DNA of 62,910 nucleotides from CAYFZR01 sp046760505 [NCBI: Candidatus Hydrothermarchaeota archaeon] (lineage in GTDB: Archaea > CAYFZR01), in NCBI GenBank assembly GCA_046760505.1, contig JBHIEG010000012.1, positions 1 through 62,910 on the forward strand, given 5' to 3'. The notes below the pieces were generated by a model. That model saw only the letters and a list, made by a program, of their open reading frames with translations, did no database searches and was not told the DNA's origin. Shown in pieces: positions 8,631 through 16,631 of the stretch. The position numbers and the translations under genes were made by a program. Position 1 is the stretch's first letter, and each line of letters starts with the position of its first letter.

Positions 8631-8639
8631 TTAAACCAC

Positions 8640-8810
8640 CTATGGACCTTCAAAACCGCAATTGCTGCATTTATAAACGTTGCTCAGTCTCCTACAGTTA
8701 TGACACCTCTTTATTTCTACCTCTCCACAGTTTGGACACGGAAATATAGTATAGGATTCGTGGGGGAGCAGATATTCCCCGCATGTGGTGCAACTCTCAT
8801 ACTCTGGCAA
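8640..8810 (-). CDS. Small zinc-ribbon protein (HVO_2753-like)
   Basis: A 56-residue protein with four Cys pairs: CTTC, CPNC, CHNC and CSNC, ending in GFEGP. It matches the small double zinc-ribbon proteins commonly found upstream of archaeal EF-1beta. The start is TTG at 8810, immediately after the TGA of mfnE (8813-8811), with AGGAGG just upstream, so translation is coupled. Four CxxC pairs would bind two zinc ions. Function in archaea is poorly defined; a translation-linked role is inferred from its neighbour. Confidence 0.88.
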   Translation of the reverse strand: MPEYESCTTCGEYLLPHESYTIFPCPNCGEVEIKRCHNCRRLSNVYKCSNCGFEGP

Positions 8811-9425
8811 TCAACCTCCTCCGATGATTTTCGTATATATTGAATCCTCTCTCTCGAGTATTTTCCTAATCCTATGAACTTTTTTCCCGTTAACCACGAA
8901 TGCATCCATCTTATTTTCTATCAAGAATTTTGGAAAGGCTTTATCAACACATGTTTCCTTTCCTAATATTTCCTCTGCCCTAATTTCTTTTTTGAGCTTG
9001 TTTTTTATGTATACTCCATCTACGTCGGTAGCGATTATCAACATCGAACCTGTTTTTTTTGCTACGAAGGCACTTATAGTATCTGATGTAACCTCCCAGC
9101 TTGGCTCAAATGGATCTTCCATGTGAGAGTAGAGTAATACCGAAAGTCTCTTTTTATTCATGGATTCCAAATCCTTTATGCATTTAATCTTTTCGCTCCA
9201 CTGGGAGATGAAATATGCATACTGATCCATGGCTAGAATCGCCATTCTATGGCTTATAGCAGGATCAAGACCGTATTTTTTGTCAATTTCCCTTACGAGA
9301 TTTGAAAAAGGTCCTGCACCCGGTACTATTAGGATTTCATGCTCCTCCGCCATCTCAGCTATCTTAGGTATATTCTTCTCAGAATAATCAATCAGGCTTC
9401 CCCCCCACTTTATCACTGCACGCAT
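8811..9425 (-). CDS. mfnE: [5-(aminomethyl)furan-3-yl]methyl phosphate kinase
   Basis: An amino-acid-kinase-fold enzyme of 204 residues that phosphorylates the aminomethylfuran phosphate intermediate to a diphosphate in methanofuran biosynthesis. Seen: KWGGSLID (about 6-13), VPGAGPFSNLVREID in the nucleotide/substrate region, and IATDVDGVYIKN. It overlaps mfnF by 13 bp and lies in the order mfnD-mfnF-mfnE, which supports the assignment over other amino-acid kinases such as isopentenyl phosphate kinase. A GTG nine bases inside would remove the overlap and is an alternative start. Confidence 0.88.
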   Translation of the reverse strand: MRAVIKWGGSLIDYSEKNIPKIAEMAEEHEILIVPGAGPFSNLVREIDKKYGLDPAISHRMAILAMDQYAYFISQWSEKIKCIKDLESMNKKRLSVLLYSHMEDPFEPSWEVTSDTISAFVAKKTGSMLIIATDVDGVYIKNKLKKEIRAEEILGKETCVDKAFPKFLIENKMDAFVVNGKKVHRIRKILEREDSIYTKIIGGG

Positions 9426-10414
9426 GTTCTCACCGCATATGCTACTCCTATGGCAGGAGCGATGGCAGATACTTCTCTTCCGTACTCGTCCTCTATTTTA
9501 TAGATATTTCCAACATTTTCACAAGCTTCTTCAAGAATCACGGAGCCTATTCCTGCTAGCACAAAATTTCTACTCATATTTTTTCTTTCTAATACATTTA
9601 ATATGGAAGATCTTATCATCTCAACTTGCTTTTCTTTCAAAAATCTTGCAACGCTTAGAATCTCGTTTTCAGCCAGTTCCTCTTTATCTGAACATAATAC
9701 TCTTGCAATTCTCCTCTTACAGTCTTCTTTCGATTTTCCTCGTTTATCAGGCGTCTCAACAACGTATTCCTCCTCTTCAATGTATCCTAATATCCTGTAT
9801 ATATCCGCGGTCTGGGCAAAGTACTCTGAGGAGATTCTGACCATTTTACCCCTCAGTGGAACTTTACCGGATAAAAAACAAAGATTTGTCCTAAGAAAGC
9901 CACAATATACCAGTTCTTCATTCATAAGCCTCTCCAAATCGTTTTTACCTGACAAATGCTTGCCTTTTTTGAATGGAATTATGTCTGTCGTAGTACTCCC
10001 CATATCTAACAATATGCCTTCTTCGACTATTCTGGAAGCAAGTATAACGGTAGCGGGAAAATTAGACCCTGCAAAATTTAAAGGGTTCTCCCTTAAGTAC
10101 TTTATATCATGGAGCACCCCTTCGTAGTCCATAAAGTAAACTTCATCGAAAGCGTTTTTTAAACTCTCTGCGATGAATAAAACTCCTTTTTTTCTCGTTT
10201 CAAAAGAATCAGCTAGCTCCCCTGTCATTACTACTCCAGTTTTATGAATTTTATCCTCTTTTTCCATTTCTCTTTTTAAAGAAAGAAAAAAATTTGGAAG
10301 ATTTCCGTGGAATTTCCAGAGTGGATAGTAATAGGATCTGCATGAAACGATTTCTTCGTCATCAATCAAACCAACCTTTATGTTTGCACCACCTACATCT
10401 AGTCCTAATATCAA
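9413..10414 (-). CDS. mfnF: Methanofuran biosynthesis condensing enzyme MfnF
   Basis: A 333-residue member of the hydantoinase A/oxoprolinase-like family often labelled 'H4MPT-linked C1 transfer pathway protein'. MfnF joins the activated aminomethylfuran to glutamyl-tyramine, forming the ether bond of methanofuran. Seen: ASKHA-type phosphate loop ILGLDVGGANIKVGLID at the N-terminus, VVMTGELAD, and the second phosphate motif LLDMGSTTTDIIPF (about 139-152). The start is TTG at 10414, overlapping the TGA of mfnD as TTGA with GGTGG upstream. Its position between mfnD and mfnE fixes the pathway. Confidence 0.88.
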   Translation of the reverse strand: MILGLDVGGANIKVGLIDDEEIVSCRSYYYPLWKFHGNLPNFFLSLKREMEKEDKIHKTGVVMTGELADSFETRKKGVLFIAESLKNAFDEVYFMDYEGVLHDIKYLRENPLNFAGSNFPATVILASRIVEEGILLDMGSTTTDIIPFKKGKHLSGKNDLERLMNEELVYCGFLRTNLCFLSGKVPLRGKMVRISSEYFAQTADIYRILGYIEEEEYVVETPDKRGKSKEDCKRRIARVLCSDKEELAENEILSVARFLKEKQVEMIRSSILNVLERKNMSRNFVLAGIGSVILEEACENVGNIYKIEDEYGREVSAIAPAIGVAYAVRTCVQ

Positions 10415-11406
10415 ATTTTTTCCACCTTTATTCCTATTGAATCCTTTAGAGGCGCTATTGTGGCATCCCTGCTCTTCTTAAACCTTACTCGACATTTAAA
10501 TTTTATAGGTCCGTACACTGTATTTTTAGCAATGAAATCTCCCATATCGTCTAATATCTCGCATAATCCTATTATTGGAGTGGTAATTCGCGGATTTATC
10601 TCTATCACATAAGGGACATCAGAGTAAACGATGTCAACTCCTACATATCCATTTGCGCCTTTAAAGCATTCTACGGCCTTTATTGCCTCTTCGAAAATTT
10701 CCTTCTTAAACTTGTGATCTACCGGTAATTCTCCTCCAAGATATTTAAAATCATTTAGATCTATGAGCTGTCTGTTCAGACTTATGGGATAAACATCTTC
10801 TCCAAAGATCATGCTAACGCTTAGATGTACGCCTTCTATATATTCTTGTACGATGAATTTTTCAAAATTGGATTCTTCTCTCACTTTTTTCAGTGCAGGC
10901 ATGTAGTCTCCTTCATCTCTCACTAGAGATACTCCTGCACAAGAAACTCCATCCAAGGGCTTAACTATAAATGGGGGGTCCAGAGTTATCTCTTTATTTT
11001 TAACTATCACCGTTTCCGGTATGTTTACATTTTTTAATTTCTTATACATTATAGATTTGTCTGTATTATCGTATATGAAATTACTTTTAGAGTTCAGTAA
11101 ATTTGAGTTGTTTTCTAGTATTTTAACAATATTATACAGTTCAAAATTGCTTTCTGGAGCTATTATCAGAGCTGAATCTACATTTTCTACTTCTTCTTCA
11201 AGAACTTCAATGTAATTTTCATTTTCCGGGTCTATTTTTAATGAAGAATGGAAATTAAGCCTTTTATCTACTGGAACTACAACTTCGTGTTTTCCGGAAA
11301 TAGATTTCACAAGAGAATAAAGCATTCCGTAGCCTTCTGCTAGGATATCCGTGTCCAATTCTTTCATTGCTCCCCCAGAAGCGTATTCCCAAAGGAGTAC
11401 TTTCAT
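10411..11406 (-). CDS. mfnD: Tyramine--L-glutamate ligase (ATP-grasp)
   Basis: A 331-residue ATP-grasp enzyme that couples tyramine to the gamma-carboxyl of glutamate in methanofuran synthesis. Seen: N-terminal LLWEYASGGAM, the ATP-grasp lysine region FIVKPLDGVSCAGVSLV, VQEYIEGVHLSVSM, and the metal-binding end VDIVYSDVPYVIEINPRITTP. Length and the adjacency to mfnF and mfnE agree with MfnD. The neighbouring upstream gene is a PIG-L deacetylase ending 16 bp away, so this gene is probably in one operon with asnB and pigL. Confidence 0.88.
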   Translation of the reverse strand: MKVLLWEYASGGAMKELDTDILAEGYGMLYSLVKSISGKHEVVVPVDKRLNFHSSLKIDPENENYIEVLEEEVENVDSALIIAPESNFELYNIVKILENNSNLLNSKSNFIYDNTDKSIMYKKLKNVNIPETVIVKNKEITLDPPFIVKPLDGVSCAGVSLVRDEGDYMPALKKVREESNFEKFIVQEYIEGVHLSVSMIFGEDVYPISLNRQLIDLNDFKYLGGELPVDHKFKKEIFEEAIKAVECFKGANGYVGVDIVYSDVPYVIEINPRITTPIIGLCEILDDMGDFIAKNTVYGPIKFKCRVRFKKSRDATIAPLKDSIGIKVEKI

Positions 11407-11422
11407 GGTATAAAGACCTGAT

Positions 11423-12028
11423 TTATTTATAGATAACTCTTGCTACCTCAAATGCCTCTGCTGCTTTTAAATTGGCCTGGAAACCTCTAAACTCTGCTAA
11501 ACCCTTTATTGCCTTTGCCCTCATGTAATACTTATTTTTCTGAGTACTATGGGATCTTAAGGCTTTTACCTTCAGATCCAATGTCCCTTCTATGTTTATG
11601 TATACTTGGGGGGAGAATTCAGCAAATGTAGCCGGAGTTTCATACATGAGTATCTCTGAAACATTTCTGCAAGCTGCCTGGGTTGCTATACTTGCTCCAA
11701 CGTGATCTTGGTGCCTGTCCTTGGTAGAATGGGTGTATACTCTGTCTGGACTAAATTTATCTACATAGTATTCGATCAAATCGATTGTCTGTTTGATGGA
11801 ATCATGAATGAATGTATCGCTGAGATTACCAAAGATTGGAGATTCTACTCCAAGCACTCTTATCGCTTCTTTAGATTCTTTGATCCTTATGCTTGGATCT
11901 CCTCCCACTTCCCCTTTCGTCAAGAATACTACACGTACCCTATCCCCTTCCTTTACGTGTCTTGCCAAGGTGCCTCCACAGCCGAGTTCTACATCATCAG
12001 GATGTGCGCCAATAGCAAGTATCTCCAT
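11423..12028 (-). CDS. PIG-L/LmbE family deacetylase, copy B
   Basis: A 201-residue zinc-dependent N-acetyl-sugar deacetylase fold. The metal motif is IGAHPDDVELGCGGTLARH (residues about 6-24), followed by THSTKDRHQDHVGAS, which supplies the second His. A paralogue lies 4 bp upstream on the same strand; the two share the C-terminal FRGFQ/FRGYQ..AEAFEVARVI block. Known family members deacetylate GlcNAc conjugates (glycolipids, mycothiol or bacillithiol precursors) and, in archaea, chitobiose. The substrate here is unknown. Context is a methanofuran operon. Confidence 0.85.
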   Translation of the reverse strand: MEILAIGAHPDDVELGCGGTLARHVKEGDRVRVVFLTKGEVGGDPSIRIKESKEAIRVLGVESPIFGNLSDTFIHDSIKQTIDLIEYYVDKFSPDRVYTHSTKDRHQDHVGASIATQAACRNVSEILMYETPATFAEFSPQVYINIEGTLDLKVKALRSHSTQKNKYYMRAKAIKGLAEFRGFQANLKAAEAFEVARVIYK

Positions 12029-12032
12029 GAGA

Positions 12033-12665
12033 TCACTCTTCCCATTTTTTTATTATCCTCGCCACCTCAAAAGCCTCCGCAGATATAATCTTTTCTTCTC
12101 CCATGTATAAACCAGATTGGTACCCTCTAAATCTTGCAAGTCCTTCAATCGATGCTACCCTGGTATAGCTCTTGTGCATCTGGGACTTATGGGCCTTAAC
12201 AGCATTTATCTTTGCTTCAATGAATTTCGTTATGTCTACAAAGTACTGAGGCGAGAAGGTTTCCATTGTATTTGGGGTCTCATACATTAAGATTTCTGGC
12301 ACATATCTTCCAGCAGAAAGAGTTGCATATGCGGTATTCCTGTGATCCTGATGTTTTTCATGAATTGTGTGAGTATAGATCCTTTTTGGATTTACCTTCT
12401 CGATTACTTCTTCTATGACCCCTATAGTAGATGCATCATCGTGTATCATCGTCTCCGGGAGATCTGCAAAAAAAATTTCTTTGGCCCCAATTATTTTGGC
12501 TGCTTCCCTTGCTTCCTTTTTCCTGATATCTGGGTCATAGCTTTTTTCGCCACTGCTCAAAGATAATATATATACCTCATCTTTTGAGTAAACGTGTCTA
12601 GCTAAAGTTCCGAAACATCCGAGCTCGCAGTCATCTGGGTGGGCCTTGATAGCCAATATTTTCAT
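12033..12665 (-). CDS. PIG-L/LmbE family deacetylase, copy A
   Basis: A 210-residue paralogue of the next gene. The metal motif KAHPDDCELGCFGTLARH is at about residues 7-24 and HTIHEKHQDHRNTAY carries the later His. The start ATG overlaps the stop of the asparagine-synthase-like gene by 4 bp (ATGA), so it is coupled to it. The copies differ enough to suggest different substrates or a heteromer, which is inference. Family knowledge: Zn-dependent deacetylase. Confidence 0.85.
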   Translation of the reverse strand: MKILAIKAHPDDCELGCFGTLARHVYSKDEVYILSLSSGEKSYDPDIRKKEAREAAKIIGAKEIFFADLPETMIHDDASTIGVIEEVIEKVNPKRIYTHTIHEKHQDHRNTAYATLSAGRYVPEILMYETPNTMETFSPQYFVDITKFIEAKINAVKAHKSQMHKSYTRVASIEGLARFRGYQSGLYMGEEKIISAEAFEVARIIKKWEE

Positions 12666-14005
12666 AAGAATACCTCTGATTTAAGTTTTGATACGAATTC
12701 GTTTATGGTAAGACCTGACTCTCTTGAGATTTTTTTAAGCAACTTATGAAGTCCTGTTCCGTATTGGATTGCCTTTTTTTCCTTTTTATAAACCTCTTTC
12801 GGCAATTTCATCTTTTTTGCAGCCTCTTTTAGTGGATATTTTCTTTCTCCATTTTTTATTTTTTGTGTACTTGGTATCTTGAAGGCGTATTCAACCACTT
12901 CATTGTCCAAGTATGGTAGTCTCAGTGATATGGAATTTGCCATGCTTGCCTTATCGTCTCTCTCAAGGTTGTTCTTGGATATATTTAAAAATTCTTCCCA
13001 CAGAATATCGTTTAAAGATTCTTTGTGCGCCAAATATTTGTGATAACCCCCAAACAACTCATCAGCTCCCTGTCCTGCAAGAACAACCTTTAATCCCAAT
13101 TCTTTGGCGATTTTAGTTGCCAAATACACGGGTAATCCAACTCCAAGGTTCAGCACGCTGATGTCCTCTATTGCATAACATACCTCTCGAAGAGATCTTT
13201 TTACCTCTTCGATTGTGAATTCTTGGACAACCAAATCTATATCTAGAAGGGAAGCTATCTTCTTAGCTTCTCTTATGTCGTAAGAATCTCTAAATCCGAC
13301 TGTAATGCATACTAAATCTTTTTCGCATAAACTTGCCAGTAATGTACTGTCTATTCCTCCAGAAAAAAGTATTCCGGTTTTTTTTACATCCATTAACCTT
13401 TTTTCGATCGCGAATACCAATTTTTCAATCAGAGTATTAACGTCAAAATTTGCTTCTTCAGGTCTTTTTCTATCCAAAGAATTTATTCTCAAGTTTCCAT
13501 CAAATTTTAATAGGGTATATGGTTCTAAAGTTTTAATTTTTTTATCAGAAAAACCGAGTTTGATCAATGCCTTCTTCTCGGATGCAAAGACAAAATCCGT
13601 GTCATTATCATCGTGTAAGTAATAAAGCGGTTTTGATCCCACGTAATCTCTTCCCAAAATTATCTCATCTTCGTTGAACAAGGCGAGTGAGAATTCTCCA
13701 TCCAAATTGAGAACCTTATCAGGCAATTTGTTCTTCATATCTGAATCATAGATCTGACCGTCTATGAAAATATATTTATCTTCTATGGATATTTCGTTTT
13801 TCTTTTCAGAAATTAAAAGCTTAGAATGGCCTAATGAAAAATTTGATCCTTCATTGACATCTAAATCTTCAATTTTAGGTGAACAGCTGATTTCTCCTGA
13901 TTGATAAAGAAAAAAAAGATCTTCACCTCTATGTCTCATTGAGTTTAACATCTCATATACTTTTATACTCGCTTTTTTCCCTACTGCTCCACATATAGCA
14001 GACAT
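12662..14005 (-). CDS. Asparagine synthase-like amidotransferase with degenerate glutaminase
   Basis: A 447-residue AsnB-like protein. The C-terminal synthetase domain has the PP-loop GILFSGGIDSTLLASL (about 210-225) and GLKVVLAGQGADELFGGY. The N-terminal class II glutaminase domain is odd: the usual catalytic Cys at position 2 is at position 5 (MSAICGAVG), and the usual NGEIYN oxyanion motif reads DGQIYD. Either a four-residue propeptide is removed or the protein uses free ammonia. It is shorter than typical AsnB (500 or more). A TATA box 28 bp upstream suggests a leaderless mRNA. It is the first gene of the operon leading into two PIG-L deacetylases and mfnDFE, so the substrate may not be aspartate. 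Confidence 0.85.
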   Translation of the reverse strand: MSAICGAVGKKASIKVYEMLNSMRHRGEDLFFLYQSGEISCSPKIEDLDVNEGSNFSLGHSKLLISEKKNEISIEDKYIFIDGQIYDSDMKNKLPDKVLNLDGEFSLALFNEDEIILGRDYVGSKPLYYLHDDNDTDFVFASEKKALIKLGFSDKKIKTLEPYTLLKFDGNLRINSLDRKRPEEANFDVNTLIEKLVFAIEKRLMDVKKTGILFSGGIDSTLLASLCEKDLVCITVGFRDSYDIREAKKIASLLDIDLVVQEFTIEEVKRSLREVCYAIEDISVLNLGVGLPVYLATKIAKELGLKVVLAGQGADELFGGYHKYLAHKESLNDILWEEFLNISKNNLERDDKASMANSISLRLPYLDNEVVEYAFKIPSTQKIKNGERKYPLKEAAKKMKLPKEVYKKEKKAIQYGTGLHKLLKKISRESGLTINEFVSKLKSEVFL

Positions 14006-14028
14006 AATATCAATTTTGCTTTTTTTTC

Positions 14029-14037
14029 TTTATATTT
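14029..14037 (-). promoter_or_regulatory. TATA box of the asnB-mfn operon
   Basis: On the minus strand AAATATAAA is centred about 28 bp before the ATG at 14005, giving a probable leaderless transcript. It is back to back with the promoter of the pilin-like gene. Confidence 0.55.
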
Positions 14038-14048
14038 GTCTAGCCAAA

Positions 14049-14057
14049 TTATATATA
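14049..14057 (+). promoter_or_regulatory. TATA box of the pilin-like gene
   Basis: TTATATATA is centred about 29 bp before the ATG at 14082. This divergent promoter pair shares about 75 bp with the minus-strand operon promoter. Confidence 0.55.
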
Positions 14058-14081
14058 CTACGATAATTAATCCTTTTTGGG

Positions 14082-14267
14082 ATGGTAATGGAGGAGGGTG
14101 GCCAAGGATCTCTGGAATACATTATAATGATAGCCTTGGTGTTGGCTGCCCTAGGTCTCATGATAAAAATCCTTCCCGGGAAACCCAGTGCATCTACAGA
14201 AAAAGCAAAAAGAGCCTACAATATAACAAACACCAGCTTTGAAACAATTCTAAACGAGGCAAAATGA
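14082..14267 (+). CDS. Class III signal peptide protein (pilin-like)
   Basis: A 61-residue protein with a class III (archaeal type IV pilin-like) signal: a short charged leader ending EEGG, then QGSLEYIIMIALVLAALGL, with Gln at +1, Glu near +4/+5 and a single hydrophobic helix. EppA-type prepilin peptidases cut before QGSLEY, leaving the helix at the N-terminus of the mature subunit. The tail after the helix is only about 30 residues, so this is a minor or adaptor pilin at most. The ATG at 14088 is an alternative start. Its stop overlaps the start of the next gene (ATGA). Confidence 0.82.
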   Translation: MVMEEGGQGSLEYIIMIALVLAALGLMIKILPGKPSASTEKAKRAYNITNTSFETILNEAK

Positions 14268-14809
14268 AGGTTCTCGGTATCACTGGAATGCCTGGATCTG
14301 GTAAAACACAAGCATTGAAGGTTTTTTATAAAAAAGGTTTTTCAATAGTTTCTATGGGCGATGTTATCCGAGATCTAGCAAGAGAGAAAGGAATTAAAGA
14401 AGATCCAGAGTCGATTGGTAGAATTGCCATTGAAATAAGAAAAAATGAGGGAGAAGATGCAGTAGCGAAGAGATGCGTAAAAAAGATTTTAGGACTAAAG
14501 AAAAATGTTGTAATTGAGGGGATAAGAAGTTTACATGAAATTGACTGCTTTAAAAAATATTTCGATGATTTTGTAATAGTATCTATCCACGCATCACCAA
14601 AAACAAGATATGAAAGGTTAAAAAGAAGAGGAAGGCCAGATGATCCAAAAAATTTCAAAGAGTTTTTGGAAAGAGATAAGAGAGAACTGAATATAGGCAT
14701 GGGATCTGTAATTGCTAAGGCAGATTTTATGGTCGTGAATGAAAGTTCTCTGGAAAAACTATATGAGGAAATAGAGAAGATAGCAAGAATTTATGAGAGT
14801 GAGAGTTAG
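14264..14809 (+). CDS. UPF0200 P-loop kinase (dephospho-CoA kinase-like)
   Basis: A 181-residue nucleoside-monophosphate-kinase-fold protein. Walker A is GMPGSGKT (about 7-14), followed by the lid-like RLKRRGRPDD and the conserved EGIRSLHEIDCFK. It matches the archaeal UPF0200 family, related to dephospho-CoA kinases. The start ATG overlaps the stop of the pilin-like gene by 4 bp, and its 3' end overlaps the UPF0201 gene by 17 bp; UPF0200-UPF0201 adjacency is common in archaea. The real substrate is not established from sequence. Confidence 0.85.
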   Translation: MKVLGITGMPGSGKTQALKVFYKKGFSIVSMGDVIRDLAREKGIKEDPESIGRIAIEIRKNEGEDAVAKRCVKKILGLKKNVVIEGIRSLHEIDCFKKYFDDFVIVSIHASPKTRYERLKRRGRPDDPKNFKEFLERDKRELNIGMGSVIAKADFMVVNESSLEKLYEEIEKIARIYESES

Positions 14810-15197
14810 TGCAAAGATCTATCCTAGCGAAGATATTGAAAAAGTCAAAAAAGCAGTAAAAAATCTTTTTCCAACCATAAATCTTGAGATTTTAGAAAAA
14901 GAGAAATTATTGGTTGGAGAAGGTGATAAAGAGGCAATAAACCATTTTAGATATCTCTTGCACAAGGAGAAAATTCTGGATGCTGCAAGAAAGGTAATAA
15001 AATCTGCTACAAAAAGAGAAGGAGATCTCTATCACTCGCAATTTGATGTAAACAAGCAGGTAGCATTTGTGGGTAAAATCAGCTTTTCAACAGAAGGTGA
15101 ATCTCCTCTAGGACCTATAACGATTGAGATTACTAGTAAAGAAGAATTTATAGATTGGCTGGCTCCAAGAACCATAGATGGAAAGCCGGTGAAGTGA
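14793..15197 (+). CDS. UPF0201 family RNA-binding-like protein
   Basis: A 134-residue archaeal protein of the COG1325/UPF0201 family, with a fold related to ribosomal L5-like RNA-binding domains. Seen: ISAKIYPSED-type N-terminus (VSAKIYPSEDIEKV), QFDVNKQVAFVGKISF and a C-terminal LGPITIEI..DWLAPRT segment. Exact function is unknown. It is translated in overlap with the upstream UPF0200 kinase and abuts the next gene (stop TGA then ATG). Confidence 0.85.
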   Translation: MRVRVSAKIYPSEDIEKVKKAVKNLFPTINLEILEKEKLLVGEGDKEAINHFRYLLHKEKILDAARKVIKSATKREGDLYHSQFDVNKQVAFVGKISFSTEGESPLGPITIEITSKEEFIDWLAPRTIDGKPVK

Positions 15198-15965
15198 ATG
15201 CAAATCGGGGCACCCTCATCGGCTTTTTACAATGAATTAGAATCCTCTATGAAAAAAGCAGTGGAAATTGGACTTGATACGATTGAGGTAGTTGGAGAAG
15301 GTCCTCATTTCCTTAACGAAACTAACATCAAAAAAATTAAAGAATTTAGAAATTCTTTTGATTTGGATTTGAAAATTCATGCACCTTTTTCAGACTTAAA
15401 TATTGCTAGTTTAAACGAAAAAATCAGAGAAGAGACTTTGAAACAGATATTATCATCTATAGAATGTTCTTGCGAAATCAAGGCAGATATCGTAAACATT
15501 CACCCGGGGCATTTATCTCCTTTGGGACTACGGTTTCCAGAAAAAGCATGGAGAAATAACATAGAGAGTATGAGAAAATGCGCCCAGACCGCAAAAGATA
15601 TCGGTGTAAAGCTTACATTTGAAAATTTACCTAAAAGAGAGGGAGTATTTTGCTCTACGGTAGAGGAAGTAAAGACAGTAATTGAGGAAGTTCCTGAAAT
15701 AGGATTTACCTTGGATATTGGACATGCATTCACAACAGATAATCCAATGGATTTTTTTGAGCTGAAATTTGATCACTTGCATCTCCATGATAATGATGAG
15801 AAGAAAGATCTCCATCTACCATTAGGATCTGGTAATATAGATATCTCAAAAGTATTAAAAATTATTGAAGACAAAAAATACAGCGGGTCTATTATATTGG
15901 AGGCAAAGAATTTATTAAATTTAAAGAAGAGTTTAGGATACCTGAGAAGGCTGGGGATGTTTTGA
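15198..15965 (+). CDS. TIM-barrel sugar isomerase/endonuclease IV-like protein
   Basis: A 255-residue xylose-isomerase-like TIM barrel (AP endonuclease family 2). Metal-site-like segments are IHAPFSDLNIAS, NIHPGHLSP, TFENLPKREG, TLDIGHAF and HLHDNDEKKDLHLPLGSGNID. The last is typical of sugar-phosphate isomerase/epimerase proteins in archaea. It could act on a sugar phosphate or as an endonuclease; the family label cannot decide. It follows UPF0201 with no gap, and its stop overlaps the TTG start of npdG. Confidence 0.82.
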   Translation: MQIGAPSSAFYNELESSMKKAVEIGLDTIEVVGEGPHFLNETNIKKIKEFRNSFDLDLKIHAPFSDLNIASLNEKIREETLKQILSSIECSCEIKADIVNIHPGHLSPLGLRFPEKAWRNNIESMRKCAQTAKDIGVKLTFENLPKREGVFCSTVEEVKTVIEEVPEIGFTLDIGHAFTTDNPMDFFELKFDHLHLHDNDEKKDLHLPLGSGNIDISKVLKIIEDKKYSGSIILEAKNLLNLKKSLGYLRRLGMF

Positions 15966-16588
15966 TAGCAATAATCGGAGGAACCGGCAAACAAGGAATG
16001 GGTCTGGCAATGAGATTCTGCATCGCAGGTGAAAGAGTTATAATTGGGTCAAGAAATGCCGAAAAAGCGAAAAAGGCGTCTGAAATTATAAAGGAAAAAA
16101 TAAAGGATGCTAACGTTATCGGACTTACAAATGAAGAAGCAACTGAGAGAGGAGATATAATAATCGTTTCAGTTCCATATAAAGCCCTAAAAAATATATT
16201 AAAAAGTATTAAGCCTTTTTTAAAGGAAGATCACGTAGTGGTTGATGTTACTGTACCTTTGGATGGAGATATTTCTGAATCAGCGAGTGAAATGGCAAGA
16301 AAAATTCTCCCGCATTACGTAAAACTGGTATCTGCTTTCAAGAATGCCAGTGCCAAATCCCTCTTGGATACGGAAAAGCCAGTTGACTCCGATATAATAG
16401 TGTGTGGAGATGATAAAAAGTCTAAAGAAAAGATAATGGAACTAGCAGAAAAAATCGATGGTGTGAGAGCCATAGATGGCGGTTCATTAAAAAATTCGAG
16501 AATAGTTGAGGGTATAACCTCTTTATTGATGGATATCAACAAAAGATATAAGGGTCATGCCGGCATCAGGATAACCGGCATACAATAA
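15962..16588 (+). CDS. npdG: F420H2:NADP oxidoreductase
   Basis: A 208-residue enzyme that moves hydride between reduced coenzyme F420 and NADP. The N-terminal Rossmann motif AIIGGTGKQGMGLAMRF (about 3-19) is followed by IGSRNAEKA, whose Ser/Arg fit NADP binding, and by VVDVTVPL and KNASAKSL of the F420-binding region. Length matches archaeal Fno/NpdG. The start is TTG, overlapping the preceding stop. It links F420-dependent C1 oxidation or reduction to biosynthesis, consistent with the methanofuran genes nearby. Confidence 0.9.
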   Translation: MIAIIGGTGKQGMGLAMRFCIAGERVIIGSRNAEKAKKASEIIKEKIKDANVIGLTNEEATERGDIIIVSVPYKALKNILKSIKPFLKEDHVVVDVTVPLDGDISESASEMARKILPHYVKLVSAFKNASAKSLLDTEKPVDSDIIVCGDDKKSKEKIMELAEKIDGVRAIDGGSLKNSRIVEGITSLLMDINKRYKGHAGIRITGIQ

Positions 16589-16631
16589 GGAGATTATACC
16601 TAAAAGAAGATCATGTGGAGAAAAAGATATA

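Noticed and set aside
8811-9425. Isopentenyl phosphate kinase as identity of the amino-acid kinase
   Set aside because: Shorter length and location between mfnF and the operon end favour MfnE; no mevalonate genes are adjacent.
14036-14242. 68-codon frame overlapping the pilin-like gene
   Set aside because: It lies in another frame, begins upstream of the TATA box and has no domain. The class III signal peptide frame (14082-14267) is the real one.
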